NCBI RefSeq assembly: GCF_014695395.1
Contig: NZ_JACJOF010000037.1
Coordinates: forward strand, 24,686-88,685
Length of the DNA stretch: 64,000 nt
Source: Nodosilinea sp. FACHB-131
GTDB taxonomy: Bacteria; Cyanobacteriota; Cyanobacteriia; Phormidesmidales; Phormidesmidaceae
Direction of reading: 5' to 3'
Shown: positions 47,150 through 56,056 of the stretch, piece after piece
Layout: each line of letters begins with the position of its first letter
Position numbering within the stretch: position 1 is the first letter of the stretch
Program-made: the position numbers and the translations under genes
The notes under the pieces: model-generated
Told to the model about the DNA's origin: nothing
Database searches by the model: none
What the model saw: only the letters and a program-made list of their open reading frames with translations

Positions 47150-48985
47150 ATGACCCAATTTTTTGTTGAGACCAGCTGGCTGCTGCCAATGTATGGCCTC
47201 ATTGGGGCGCTGCTATCGCTGCCCTGGTCCACGGGGTTGATTCGCCGCACCGGCCCTCGACCATCGGCCTACCTCAACATTGTGATGACCCTGGTGTCCT
47301 TTGTTCACGGGCTGATGGCCTTTCGCGGCATTTGGAATCAAGGCCCCCAGGAACTGCTGTTTTCCTGGTTTGACTTTGCCGATCTACACCTCACTCTAGC
47401 CCTCGACATTTCGGTGCTCAACCTGGGTGCCTTGGAACTGATCACAGGCCTCAGCCTGCTGGCCCAGGTCTTTGCCCTAGGCTATTTAGAGAAAGACTGG
47501 GCTCTAGCCCGCTTCTATTCCCTGATGGGAGTCTTTGAAGCTGCCATGAGCGGGCTGGTGTTAAGTGGGTCGCTGTTTGTCTCCTACTCGCTGCTGGAGA
47601 TGCTAACGCTGTCGACCTACCTGCTGGTGGGTTTTTGGTATGCCCAGCCTCTAGTGGTGACCGCCGCCCGCGACGCCTTCTTAACTAAGCGCATTGGTGA
47701 CGTGCTGCTGCTGATGGGAGTGGTTTCCCTGGCCTGTCTGGCGGGCAGCCTTGACTTCAACGATCTGTATGAGTGGGTCAAGGTAGAGAATTTATCTCCC
47801 ACCATGGCTACTCTTCTGGGGCTGGCGCTCATTGCCGGACCGATTGGTAAATGCGCGCAGTTTCCGCTCCACCTGTGGCTCGATGAAGCTATGGAGGGCC
47901 CAAACCCCGCCTCGATTTTGCGGAACTCGGTGGTGGTGACCTGCGGTGCCTACATATTGATTCGTCTGCAGCCGATTGTGGTGCTGTCGCCGATAGCCTT
48001 GGGCACGCTGGTGGTGATCGGCACGGTGACGGCTCTGGGTGGGTCTCTAGTTGCCTTGGCCCAGGTCGACCTGAAGCGCACGTTCTCCTACTCTACGAGT
48101 GCCTACCTGGGGCTGGTGTTTATTGCCGTCGGCACGACCTGGCCAGGGGTGGCGCTGCTGCTGCTGCTGACCCACGCTGTAGCCAAGGCGCTGCTCTTCA
48201 TGGCGGTGGGGTCAATCATTATGACTACCAACTGCCAAAACATGGCCGAGCTGGGCGGTCTGGGGAAAAAAATGCCGGCGACTAGCCTGGCTTTTGTGAC
48301 CGGCGCTTTAGGAATGGTTGGTGTGGCACCCCTGGGCTGCTTTTGGGGGTTGCGGATGGGAGCCGATTTTCTCAGCCGTGACTATCCGCTGCTGACGCTG
48401 GTGTTTTTGCTGGTCAACGGCCTCACGGCACTGAATCTGACGCGGGTCTTTCGTCTGGTGTTTTTGGGAACATCTCAGCCCAAAACCCGCCGCGCTCCAG
48501 AGGTACCGTGGCAGATGGCGGTACCGATGGTCACCCTGTCGATCGTTACGCTGCTGCTGCCGCTGATTCTGGGCAAGCTGCTGGTGCTGCCCCCTTGGCA
48601 ATACATCAACTGGCCGATCGCAGGGCTGACGCTGGCATCGGGCTGGATAGGAGTAGCGGTAGGGGCGACGGTGCCGCTATCGAAATCGCTGGCGCGATCG
48701 CTCAATCGGTCTCTGCGCATTGCCCAAGATTTGCTGGCCTACGATTTTTACACCGAACGCCTCTACGAAAAAACCGTGGTGGCGGCGGTGTCTACTCTGG
48801 CCCGGTTTAGCAGCTGGTTTGACCAATACGTGGTGGACGGTCTGGTAAACGGGGTGGGTCTGGCTTCGCTGTTTGGCGGTGAGGGGCTTAAGTACAGCGC
48901 CTCAGGCCAGTCGCAGCTCTACCTGCTAACCATCTTTGCCGGGGTAGGGCTGATTGGAATTTTCATGACCTGGACGCTTTGGTAA
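47150..48985 (+). CDS. ndhF4: NDH-1 CO2-uptake subunit NdhF4
   Basis: About 611 aa from the ATG at 47150 (MTQFFVETSWLLPMYGL), which fits the family better than a GTG at 47129. It has sixteen or so membrane helices of the NuoL/antiporter type, with GPIGKCAQFPLHLWLDEAMEGPNPASI and KRTFSYSTSAYLGL. The F4 type belongs to the constitutive, low-affinity CO2-converting NDH-1 complex. Placement with ndhD4 and cupB and next to the ccm operon supports the F4 rather than F3 assignment; no cupS is present. It ends 3 bp before ndhD4. Confidence 0.93.
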   Translation: MTQFFVETSWLLPMYGLIGALLSLPWSTGLIRRTGPRPSAYLNIVMTLVSFVHGLMAFRGIWNQGPQELLFSWFDFADLHLTLALDISVLNLGALELITGLSLLAQVFALGYLEKDWALARFYSLMGVFEAAMSGLVLSGSLFVSYSLLEMLTLSTYLLVGFWYAQPLVVTAARDAFLTKRIGDVLLLMGVVSLACLAGSLDFNDLYEWVKVENLSPTMATLLGLALIAGPIGKCAQFPLHLWLDEAMEGPNPASILRNSVVVTCGAYILIRLQPIVVLSPIALGTLVVIGTVTALGGSLVALAQVDLKRTFSYSTSAYLGLVFIAVGTTWPGVALLLLLTHAVAKALLFMAVGSIIMTTNCQNMAELGGLGKKMPATSLAFVTGALGMVGVAPLGCFWGLRMGADFLSRDYPLLTLVFLLVNGLTALNLTRVFRLVFLGTSQPKTRRAPEVPWQMAVPMVTLSIVTLLLPLILGKLLVLPPWQYINWPIAGLTLASGWIGVAVGATVPLSKSLARSLNRSLRIAQDLLAYDFYTERLYEKTVVAAVSTLARFSSWFDQYVVDGLVNGVGLASLFGGEGLKYSASGQSQLYLLTIFAGVGLIGIFMTWTLW

Positions 48986-48988
48986 CGG

Positions 48989-50620
48989 TTGGCGATGCTG
49001 AGTGCACTAATTTTAATTCCGCTGGTGGCCGCCCTGGTGCTGGTCCTGTGGCCTGGCAAGCTAGAGGCGCAAACCGCTAAAGTCGTGAGCGGCGTTGGTT
49101 TGGCCCTGACTCTGGCTTTGCTCGGCTTTTTGGCCACTCGATTTGAGCTGGCAACTCCGGGATTTCAGTTTGAGGAGTTGTTGCCGTGGGTTGAGCCTTT
49201 GGGACTGAGCTATCGCCTTGGCCTCGACGGGCTGTCTCTACCGCTGCTGGTGGTAAATAGCCTGTTGGGTCTGGTAGCAATTTATATTAGCGAACCCACC
49301 CTGCATCGCACTCGGCTCTACTACGTGCTGCTGTTGGTAATTAACAGCGCTGTTGCTGGAGCGTTTTTGGCGGCTAACCTGCTGCTGTTTTTTATCTTTT
49401 ACGAGTTAGAGCTAATTCCGCTGTATCTGCTGATTGCCATTTGGGGTGGGTCGCGGCGAGGCTACGCTGCCACTAAATTTTTGATCTACACCGCCCTGTC
49501 GGGGGTGCTGATCTTGGGAGCCTTTTTGGGCCTAGTCTGGCTGTCGGGTAACACTAGCTTTGACTACGACAGCGGTCTGGCCGCGGCGTTACCCCTAGCT
49601 CAGCAGATTTCTCTGTTGGTGGCGCTGCTGATTGGCTTTGGCATCAAGGTACCGCTGTTTCCGTTTCACACCTGGCTGCCCGATGCCCACGTGGAGGCGT
49701 CAACGCCGGTGTCGGTGCTGCTGGCCGGAGTGTTGCTAAAACTGGGCACCTATGGCGTAGTGCGCTTTGGCCTGGGCCTGCTGCCCGACGCCTGGATGGC
49801 TCTGGCTCCCTGGATGGCGACTTGGGCTGTGATCAGCGTGCTCTATGGATCGCTGGCGGCGATCGCCCAAACCGACATGAAAAAAATGGTGGCCTACAGT
49901 TCCATTGGCCACATGGGCTACGTGTTGTTGGCGGCGGCGGCTTCCACCCCGGTGAGCATTGTGGCGACGGTGTTTCAGATGATTAGCCACGGGCTGATTT
50001 CGGCGCTGCTGTTTTTGCTGGTGGGGGTGGTGTACAAGGCCACAGGCACCCGCGATATGACGGTGCTACGTGGTCTGCTAAACCCCGAGCGGGGTCTGCC
50101 CTTTGTGGGGTCGATGATGATCCTGGGGGTGATGGCCAGCGCTGGTATTCCCGGTATGGTGGGGTTTATTTCTGAATTTCTGGTGTTTCGAGGCAGCTTT
50201 TTGATCTTCCCGGTGCAGACGCTGCTGTGTATGGTGGGTTCGGGCCTGACGGCGGTGTACTTTTTGCTGCTGGTAAACCGGGTCTTCTTTGGCCGGCTGG
50301 CGATCGCGCCCCCTACCGTTGCGCCTCAGCTCGATATTGAGCTGCCCTCTGTGACCTGGCGCGATCGCGCTCCTGCCCTGGGTCTGGCCGTGCTGATTAT
50401 CGCCTTTGGCCTACAGCCCAACTGGCTGGCCCGCTGGAGCGAGCACACTACTTTGGTACTGCACCAGCCCTACCAGGGTTTTGTGCAGGCTAGAACCCGG
50501 TTTGCCCCCACGGCTGTACCCGCTGTTGCCGACACCCTTTTCGTTGACCCGGCCCTAACCCTGCCAATTCCCGTTTCCCCCGTCTTTGCCGCCCCCAGCG
50601 TTGAGATTTCCCTGCCATGA
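48989..50620 (+). CDS. ndhD4: NDH-1 CO2-uptake subunit NdhD4
   Basis: 543 aa, NuoM-type proton-pumping membrane subunit with about fourteen helices: LGLSYRLGLDGLSLPLLVVN, YELELIPLYLLIAIWGG, KVPLFPFHTWLPDAHVEA, DMKKMVAYSSIGHMGYV, ASAGIPGMVGFISEFLVF. The start is ATG? The frame opens at TTG/ATG near 48989, directly after ndhF4. Its stop overlaps the cupB start by 4 nt (ATGA). It forms the distal arm of the complex with NdhF4. Confidence 0.93.
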   Translation: MAMLSALILIPLVAALVLVLWPGKLEAQTAKVVSGVGLALTLALLGFLATRFELATPGFQFEELLPWVEPLGLSYRLGLDGLSLPLLVVNSLLGLVAIYISEPTLHRTRLYYVLLLVINSAVAGAFLAANLLLFFIFYELELIPLYLLIAIWGGSRRGYAATKFLIYTALSGVLILGAFLGLVWLSGNTSFDYDSGLAAALPLAQQISLLVALLIGFGIKVPLFPFHTWLPDAHVEASTPVSVLLAGVLLKLGTYGVVRFGLGLLPDAWMALAPWMATWAVISVLYGSLAAIAQTDMKKMVAYSSIGHMGYVLLAAAASTPVSIVATVFQMISHGLISALLFLLVGVVYKATGTRDMTVLRGLLNPERGLPFVGSMMILGVMASAGIPGMVGFISEFLVFRGSFLIFPVQTLLCMVGSGLTAVYFLLLVNRVFFGRLAIAPPTVAPQLDIELPSVTWRDRAPALGLAVLIIAFGLQPNWLARWSEHTTLVLHQPYQGFVQARTRFAPTAVPAVADTLFVDPALTLPIPVSPVFAAPSVEISLP

Positions 50621-51753
50621 CCAAAACCCTATCCCTGGCCAAAGCTCACTCCCACCCCCTAGAACCCTTTATTCAAAAGCTGCTGGGTGCCGAAGCGCTG
50701 CTGCCCGACTCCGAGAGCAACGTAATTGAAGTGGTGGGCATTCTCAAGAGCTACGGGGTGGTGCTCGACGCCTACTCCAAGAACCTGATCTACATCGCCG
50801 ACCATCAGTTCTTGGTGTTGTTTCCGTTCTTCAAGTACTTCAACGGTAAGGTGACGCTGCCGCAGCTGCTGCGCCACTGGTGGCACGATCGCATCAACTT
50901 TGAGTACGCCGAATACTGCATGAAAACTATGCTCTGGCATGGCGGCGGCAAAATGGATGAATACCTCGATAGCGACGACTTTTTGCAGCACTGTCAGGCC
51001 GCTGTTGCCGCCAAGATCAAAACCAATCTACCCATTCGGGCGTTAAATGGTCTATTTCCTGATTTTCTACCCGAACAGGTGCGTCAGCTAGCTTACTACA
51101 GCGCCCTGGGCCAATTCTGGCGGGTGATGAGCGATCTGTTTATTGACCTGTCCGATGCCTACGATGCGGGCAAGGTACAGACCATTCCTGATGTAGTAGC
51201 TTTTGTCAAAGCGGGATTGGTGGCGGCGGCGGCAAACCCCATCTCCTATGCCGTCGAGATCAATGGAACCAGCTACGAGCTGCTGCCCAAGTCCGCCGGG
51301 CTGACGTTTTTGATGGATGTGGCGGTGCCCTACGTGGAGGCGGTGTTCTTTCGCGGCACGCCGTTTTTGGGCACAGTTTCCTACAATGCCCAAGCTGACC
51401 AAATCTCCGCCGACCAGGGTCGCTTTGATTATGGCGCGCTCTATGCCGACCCCCTGCCCATTGGCGGAGCGGGCATTCCTCCCACGCTGCTAATGCAGGA
51501 TATGCGCCACTACCTACCCGACTATCTGACGGCGTTCTACCAATCCAGCGGTCGTGGACTCGACGATGTGCGAGTCAAGATTTGCCAGAGCTTCCAAAAG
51601 TCAATGTTTTGCGTCACCAGCGCCTCGCTGCAAGGGCTGCTTCCTCACCCCGCCGATACCCAAGACCCCCGCGAGCGAGCTGCCAACCACGCCTTCCTAG
51701 CCGGATGGATGGATCGTTTAGCCACTTCCCGGCTTGATGTGGTGCAGCTGTAA
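50617..51753 (+). CDS. cupB: CO2 hydration protein CupB (ChpX)
   Basis: 378 aa soluble protein that docks on NdhF4/NdhD4 and converts CO2 to bicarbonate on the cytoplasmic side. The sequence has the family features DSESNVIEVVGILKSYGVVLDAYSKNL (read in parts), a conserved His-rich helix (RHWWHDRINFEYAEYCMKTM then LWHGG), ALGQFWRVMSDLF and VRVKICQSFQKSMFCVTS. Translation is coupled to ndhD4 (ATGA overlap). With the adjacent carboxysome operon it makes a complete bicarbonate-supply and fixation unit. Confidence 0.95.
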   Translation: MTKTLSLAKAHSHPLEPFIQKLLGAEALLPDSESNVIEVVGILKSYGVVLDAYSKNLIYIADHQFLVLFPFFKYFNGKVTLPQLLRHWWHDRINFEYAEYCMKTMLWHGGGKMDEYLDSDDFLQHCQAAVAAKIKTNLPIRALNGLFPDFLPEQVRQLAYYSALGQFWRVMSDLFIDLSDAYDAGKVQTIPDVVAFVKAGLVAAAANPISYAVEINGTSYELLPKSAGLTFLMDVAVPYVEAVFFRGTPFLGTVSYNAQADQISADQGRFDYGALYADPLPIGGAGIPPTLLMQDMRHYLPDYLTAFYQSSGRGLDDVRVKICQSFQKSMFCVTSASLQGLLPHPADTQDPRERAANHAFLAGWMDRLATSRLDVVQL

Positions 51754-51827
51754 AAAATGCTAATTAAGTCTGTAGTAGCCACAACCTGCAATCTGAGTCA
51801 CTAGCTTAGTAGCGTTAGCTTAGCAGT

Positions 51828-53249
51828 TCAACCATTTGAGTCGTGCGGATCATGTGGCTCCTGGTTGCGATCGCGCTCAGCCAGTTTCAGCAGCATTTCT
51901 TGGTGCATCTGACGAGTAATGGGGTAAAAGCGGGTTAGTAGCACTGACATCGCTAGCAGCACCATGGGGACTGGGCCAATAAAAATGCGAATTGCCAGCA
52001 GGGCTGAGTCAGACTGCTGAGCTGCCTCGCTGACAAACCCCGAAAATTGTAGGGCTAAGCTCACTAAAAATAGCCCTAGGGCGAGACCCACCTTTTGCAG
52101 CAGCGTCATAAAGGCGTAGAAAATGCCCTCTCGCCGCTGGCCGGTTTTGATCTCATCTAGCTCAATCACATCGGGCAGCATGGCCCAGGGCACCACATAG
52201 GCGGTGGCCACCCCAAAGCTAATCACAATGCACAGCAGGTAGAGTGCCGCCACCTGCCCCGGCTGCACAAAGAACAGCGCAATCTGGGCAATAATCCAGG
52301 TGCCAATGCCGATGTAAAACACCTCCTGCTTGCCCAGACGACGGCTGAGGTAGTTGACTACCACCATCATCACGATGGCGGTGCCCTGCACCAGCAGCGC
52401 CGCTAAAAAGTAAGAGTCAAGCCCCATCCAAAAGGTGGCGTAAAAGGGAATAATGCTGGCGGTCATCTGTAGGGCCAGCCAGGCAAACAGATAGATGCCC
52501 ACCACAAATACAAAAGCTCGGTTGGAAAAGACGACTTTGATCTGTTGGAGAAAGGGCAGCGCTGCTTCGTCGGTGTCGGCGGGCTGTAGGGCGTTGCGCT
52601 GCACGGCGTAGGGGTAGGTACCCCACACGCACCACAGCAGCGGCAGCACCGACAGCACTGCACAGATGCCCCCCAAGACTAAATACTGCTGGCGTTGATC
52701 AGCGATTACCTGAGTGATCACCAGACCAAGGCCGAGGGCGGCGATCGCCCCAAACAGCGACGATCCCAGCCGAAAGGCCGTCAGCTCGGTGCGTTCGTCG
52801 TAATCCTTGGTGAGTTCGGCGGTCAGGGTGGTGTAGGGCAGGTTCACTACCGTATAGAACACCTGAAACAGCAGCGACATTACCACGTAGTACCAAAACC
52901 GAGCGGTGTCCCCCCAGTCCGGCACCACCCAGGTGAGAAAGAAGGTCACCCCAAAGGGAATTGCCCCCAGCACAATCCAGGGATAGCGGCGGCCCCAGCG
53001 GGTGCGGGTTTTGTCGCTCAGATAGCCAATAAACGGATCGTTGAAGGCATCCCAAATGCGCCCGATCGCCAGCACCGACCCCGCCGCCACTGGGCTCAGG
53101 CCCGCCGCCGTCGTCAAAAAGATCAAAAATGAAAACGACAGCAGATTGGCGGTCATCCCTGGCCCGATGTCTCCAGCCCCAAACGCCAGCTTGCCCCAAA
53201 GGGAAAACTTGGCAGGGGCAGCGGCGGGAGAAGGTGGGTTAGAAGCCAT
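51828..53249 (-). CDS. GPH-family sugar:cation symporter (MFS, MelB-like)
   Basis: 473 aa, twelve membrane helices. LAFGAGDIGPGMTANLL, the IWDAFNDPFIGYLSDKTRTRWGRRYPWI block (read in parts; the conserved Asp-Pro and RWGRRR-type loop) and DVIELDEIKTGQRREGIFYA are characteristic of the glycoside-pentoside-hexuronide family that takes up sugars with H+ or Na+. The substrate is unknown. It is divergent from the phosphoribosyltransferase gene. Confidence 0.9.
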   Translation of the reverse strand: MASNPPSPAAAPAKFSLWGKLAFGAGDIGPGMTANLLSFSFLIFLTTAAGLSPVAAGSVLAIGRIWDAFNDPFIGYLSDKTRTRWGRRYPWIVLGAIPFGVTFFLTWVVPDWGDTARFWYYVVMSLLFQVFYTVVNLPYTTLTAELTKDYDERTELTAFRLGSSLFGAIAALGLGLVITQVIADQRQQYLVLGGICAVLSVLPLLWCVWGTYPYAVQRNALQPADTDEAALPFLQQIKVVFSNRAFVFVVGIYLFAWLALQMTASIIPFYATFWMGLDSYFLAALLVQGTAIVMMVVVNYLSRRLGKQEVFYIGIGTWIIAQIALFFVQPGQVAALYLLCIVISFGVATAYVVPWAMLPDVIELDEIKTGQRREGIFYAFMTLLQKVGLALGLFLVSLALQFSGFVSEAAQQSDSALLAIRIFIGPVPMVLLAMSVLLTRFYPITRQMHQEMLLKLAERDRNQEPHDPHDSNG

Positions 53250-53471
53250 AGATTACCTGCTTAGTGAATCCACACTCGATCGATGACAAGGCAACCGCTT
53301 GGGAAAGACAATTCAAACGGCGTCCTCAGTGTATTATTTCCCCATCGCACAATGCTTTACACCGAAGCCAGCTTAGGAACTGTAGCGCTTCCCTAGGCAA
53401 AACTCTACACTTGAGCTTAAATCTGGCTGAGCACAGCGACCTGCCGGGGGCTGCTCCAAAGGAGGATGGAC

Positions 53472-54002
53472 ATGGCTGATTTTTACGTAAGCTGGGACGA
53501 CTACCACCGGGACATTGAAAAGCTAGCAGTTCAAATCTACGAGTCCGGTTGGAAATTCAACCAAATTGTCTGCTTGGCCAAGGGGGGACTGCGCATCGGC
53601 GACACCCTCTGTCGGCTGTTTGATGTGCCCCTAGCAATTTTGTCTACCGCCTCCTACGGCGGAGCCGATGGCCGCACCCGAGGCTCGATCACCTTCTCTC
53701 GCGATCTGAGCATGACCACCCCCAGCCTGGGTAGCCAGGTGCTGATCGTCGATGACCTGGTCGACTCGGGCTACAGCCTAAAGAAATCTATGGCCTGGCT
53801 GCACCACAAATATGGTTTCTACATTGAAGATGTGCGGACAGCGGTGCTCTGGTATAAAGCCGAATCGATCGTCAAGCCTGACTATCATGTGGTCTACCTG
53901 CCCGACAACCCCTGGATTCATCAGCCCTTTGAGCGCTACGAAACCATGAGCCCGGCCGAGTTAGCGGCTAGTTATCAGCCTCAGCCGGAATCGGTGGCTT
54001 AG
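53472..54002 (+). CDS. Phosphoribosyltransferase family protein
   Basis: 176 aa from the ATG at 53472, chosen because GGAGG at 53461-53465 is 6 bp upstream; an ATG two codons earlier lies too close to it. Type I PRTase fold: CLAKGGLRIGDTLCRLFDVP, the PRPP-binding loop VLIVDDLVDSGYSLKKS and the hood region (VLWYKAES). It looks like the xanthine/hypoxanthine PRTase branch found in many prokaryotes, possibly purine salvage; the base is not certain. Its last 35 bp overlap the 3' end of the convergent TPR gene. Confidence 0.9.
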   Translation: MADFYVSWDDYHRDIEKLAVQIYESGWKFNQIVCLAKGGLRIGDTLCRLFDVPLAILSTASYGGADGRTRGSITFSRDLSMTTPSLGSQVLIVDDLVDSGYSLKKSMAWLHHKYGFYIEDVRTAVLWYKAESIVKPDYHVVYLPDNPWIHQPFERYETMSPAELAASYQPQPESVA

Positions 54003-55167
54003 TTAGTTCCACCGGTGCAGCCGAGGCTTCCGGCGGACCGTAGAGGCGCTGGTAGCCCCAGTAGCCCCCTAGTATAGTCACCAGCGTAAGGGAAATAATG
54101 CCCCCGGCGCGGCACAGCCCCTGAATCGCTTTAGAGGCTCGCAGGGCGCTGAGGTAGTCTCCCTGCTGGTAGGCCTGGCGCAGGTTCATGGCGTAGGCCA
54201 GGGCCGGAATGCCCAAGGGCGGAAAAATTACGAAGGCGGTCAGTAGCACCCGACGCCACCGGGCTGGCGGGCAGGGCTGCCCCTGAAATACCTTGTAATG
54301 GCCTCGCCACTCGACCGTTGACTGGTCTTGCACCTGGCCCGTGAGGTCGAAGCTGTAGATGTCATCTATTTGCCAGCTGACGAGCAGGTCGCGAATTTGA
54401 TTGGGTAGGGTGAAATAGTTGAGGCCTACCCCCACCGGGCGATGGGTTTGAATGTGCAGATGCCCCTCTTGATGCTCGACCTCGACAACAATCTGCCTGA
54501 GCCCCAGCTCCGCCTGCAGGCGTTGGGAGAGGGCGCGATCGCGGTGAACCTGCTGCAAGTGGTGCAGCTTCAACCGCGCCTGATCAAGGTTGAGATCGTT
54601 GCAGAGAGCCAGTTCCCAATCGTGGGCGGCGGCGGCGGTTTGGCCCAGCTGCTCATGCACGTGGCCCCGGTGTAGGTAGACCTCAGCCAAATTGGGGTTG
54701 GCGTCTAGGGCGGCATCAAAGTCGTTTAGGGCGGCGGTGTAGTCCTGCTGTCGGAAGTACAGCAGCCCCCGGTTGTAGTGAATGAGGGCATGGCCGGGCT
54801 GGTGCTGAAGCGCTTGGTGCCAGTCGGCTAGGGCCAAGTCCTCTCGCCCCTGCTGGCAGTGGAGCAGGCCGCGGTTGCCGAAGGCGCGCACGCTGGTAGG
54901 GTCAAGGGCGATCGCTGCCGAAAAATGCTCCAGCGCCGCTGTTGTATCTCCAATTTGCCATTGAGCTTTGCCCAGCTCAATGTGGATGTCGGCTGGACAG
55001 GGTGAGTGGTTTAGGGCCTGGGGCAAAACCGTCAGCGCCGCCTCAACGTTGCCCTTTCGCATCTGGTTGATGCCCTGCCGATGACGATAGCGAGCCTGTT
55101 GACGATGTAACCAGGGGGTGAGGTAGAGTCCCATAACCTTGAGAATAGTGAGGAGGAGGAGAAGCAA
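53968..55167 (-). CDS. TPR protein with C-terminal CD225/dispanin-like membrane region
   Basis: 399 aa. A short N-terminal hydrophobic helix (LLLLLTILKVMGLYLTPWL) is followed by about five TPRs (~30-190: ADIHIELGKAQWQIGDTTAA, AFGNRGLLHCQQGREDLALA, ALIHYNRGLLYFRQQDYTAA, AEVYLHRGHVHEQLGQTAAA), a mixed region (~200-300), then a membrane hairpin. The pattern FVIFPPLGIPALAYAMNLRQ, AYQQGDYLSALRASKAIQGLCRA and a second helix is that of CD225/dispanin (IFITM-like) proteins. Its stop lies inside the 3' end of the convergent phosphoribosyltransferase gene (35-bp tail-to-tail overlap). Role unknown. Confidence 0.82.
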   Translation of the reverse strand: MLLLLLTILKVMGLYLTPWLHRQQARYRHRQGINQMRKGNVEAALTVLPQALNHSPCPADIHIELGKAQWQIGDTTAALEHFSAAIALDPTSVRAFGNRGLLHCQQGREDLALADWHQALQHQPGHALIHYNRGLLYFRQQDYTAALNDFDAALDANPNLAEVYLHRGHVHEQLGQTAAAAHDWELALCNDLNLDQARLKLHHLQQVHRDRALSQRLQAELGLRQIVVEVEHQEGHLHIQTHRPVGVGLNYFTLPNQIRDLLVSWQIDDIYSFDLTGQVQDQSTVEWRGHYKVFQGQPCPPARWRRVLLTAFVIFPPLGIPALAYAMNLRQAYQQGDYLSALRASKAIQGLCRAGGIISLTLVTILGGYWGYQRLYGPPEASAAPVELTKPPIPAEADN

Positions 55168-55329
55168 CTACCCCCATGATTCCTGCGGAAATTGGCCTCG
55201 TCAGTGAAGCGTTACGAGAACGTAACAGAGCATTAGGGCTAGGTAGTCGCTGTCACAGGATCGCCGACCAATTGCCGCGATCGCCCCCCCCGGTAGAAGG
55301 ATTTGTAAACAGAAGGATTTGTAGAAAAG

Positions 55330-55953
55330 TTACAGAGGCTCGCTACCCTCGCTCTGGGCCACCTTGAGGGCCACCGAGGCTACGGTCAGGGTGAGCCGCG
55401 CTTGCTCTAGGCTAGACAGCAAATCCCAGTCAGTCGCCGGAATTGCCCGCAGATTAAGCTCCAAAACTTCGCCCCGGCCATCGCGTAGAGAGTAGGCTAG
55501 AGGGCGAGCCAGCACCGCCAGGTCGTCAACGTTCCAGCCGGGCAGAATGTCATCCACGCACTGTACCAGCTGCTCAATTAGGGGTTGACCACTGCGGGCC
55601 AGGGTAGTGGCCGAGATCGCCAGACGGTGTAGCAACCCACTGGGTACACGATTCTGAAACTGTCGCAGTTGCTCAAGCACCGGGTTGACCGTGGCCTGAG
55701 ACTCGGAGTTGCCCATCTGGGTGGCCATCTGGGCGGCCAAGACTTGCCATCCCGCTGCGATCGCAGCATTCGTCTCTCCACCGTCGAGAGCGTCAAACTC
55801 TGTCTCTAAGCTCGCTAAGTAGGTCTCGGCCTCAGGGGCCAGCGGTTGCCAGGGATACCCAGTTTCGGGGTTGAGAATACTGGCAAGCAGATCGAGTTCA
55901 GTGGCCATGGCGGGCTCAGAGGCGGAGTTAGAAGACAGGGAAGACTGATTCAT
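55330..55953 (-). CDS. Hypothetical protein, third gene of the PP2C-CHAT/FHA cassette
   Basis: 207 aa, soluble and helical, with no motif I recognise. It starts with a Ser/Asn-rich tail, then Ala/Leu-rich helices (LDLLASILNPETGYPWQPL, AAIAAGWQVLAAQMATQMG), ending with LRAIPATDWDLLSSLEQARL and TLTVASVALKVAQSEG. It lies about 100 bp after the CHAT-FHA gene on the same strand, and the cassette ends here. A regulatory or structural partner of the two upstream proteins is plausible but unproven. Confidence 0.7.
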   Translation of the reverse strand: MNQSSLSSNSASEPAMATELDLLASILNPETGYPWQPLAPEAETYLASLETEFDALDGGETNAAIAAGWQVLAAQMATQMGNSESQATVNPVLEQLRQFQNRVPSGLLHRLAISATTLARSGQPLIEQLVQCVDDILPGWNVDDLAVLARPLAYSLRDGRGEVLELNLRAIPATDWDLLSSLEQARLTLTVASVALKVAQSEGSEPL

Positions 55954-56056
55954 AGCGTTATCTACAGATGCACAAGAGGGTTAACGAAACCTGATGATTG
56001 TGGATACACCGCGCTGCTAGGGGATTCCGTACGGGGTGAACAATTTCCTGGGTTCC

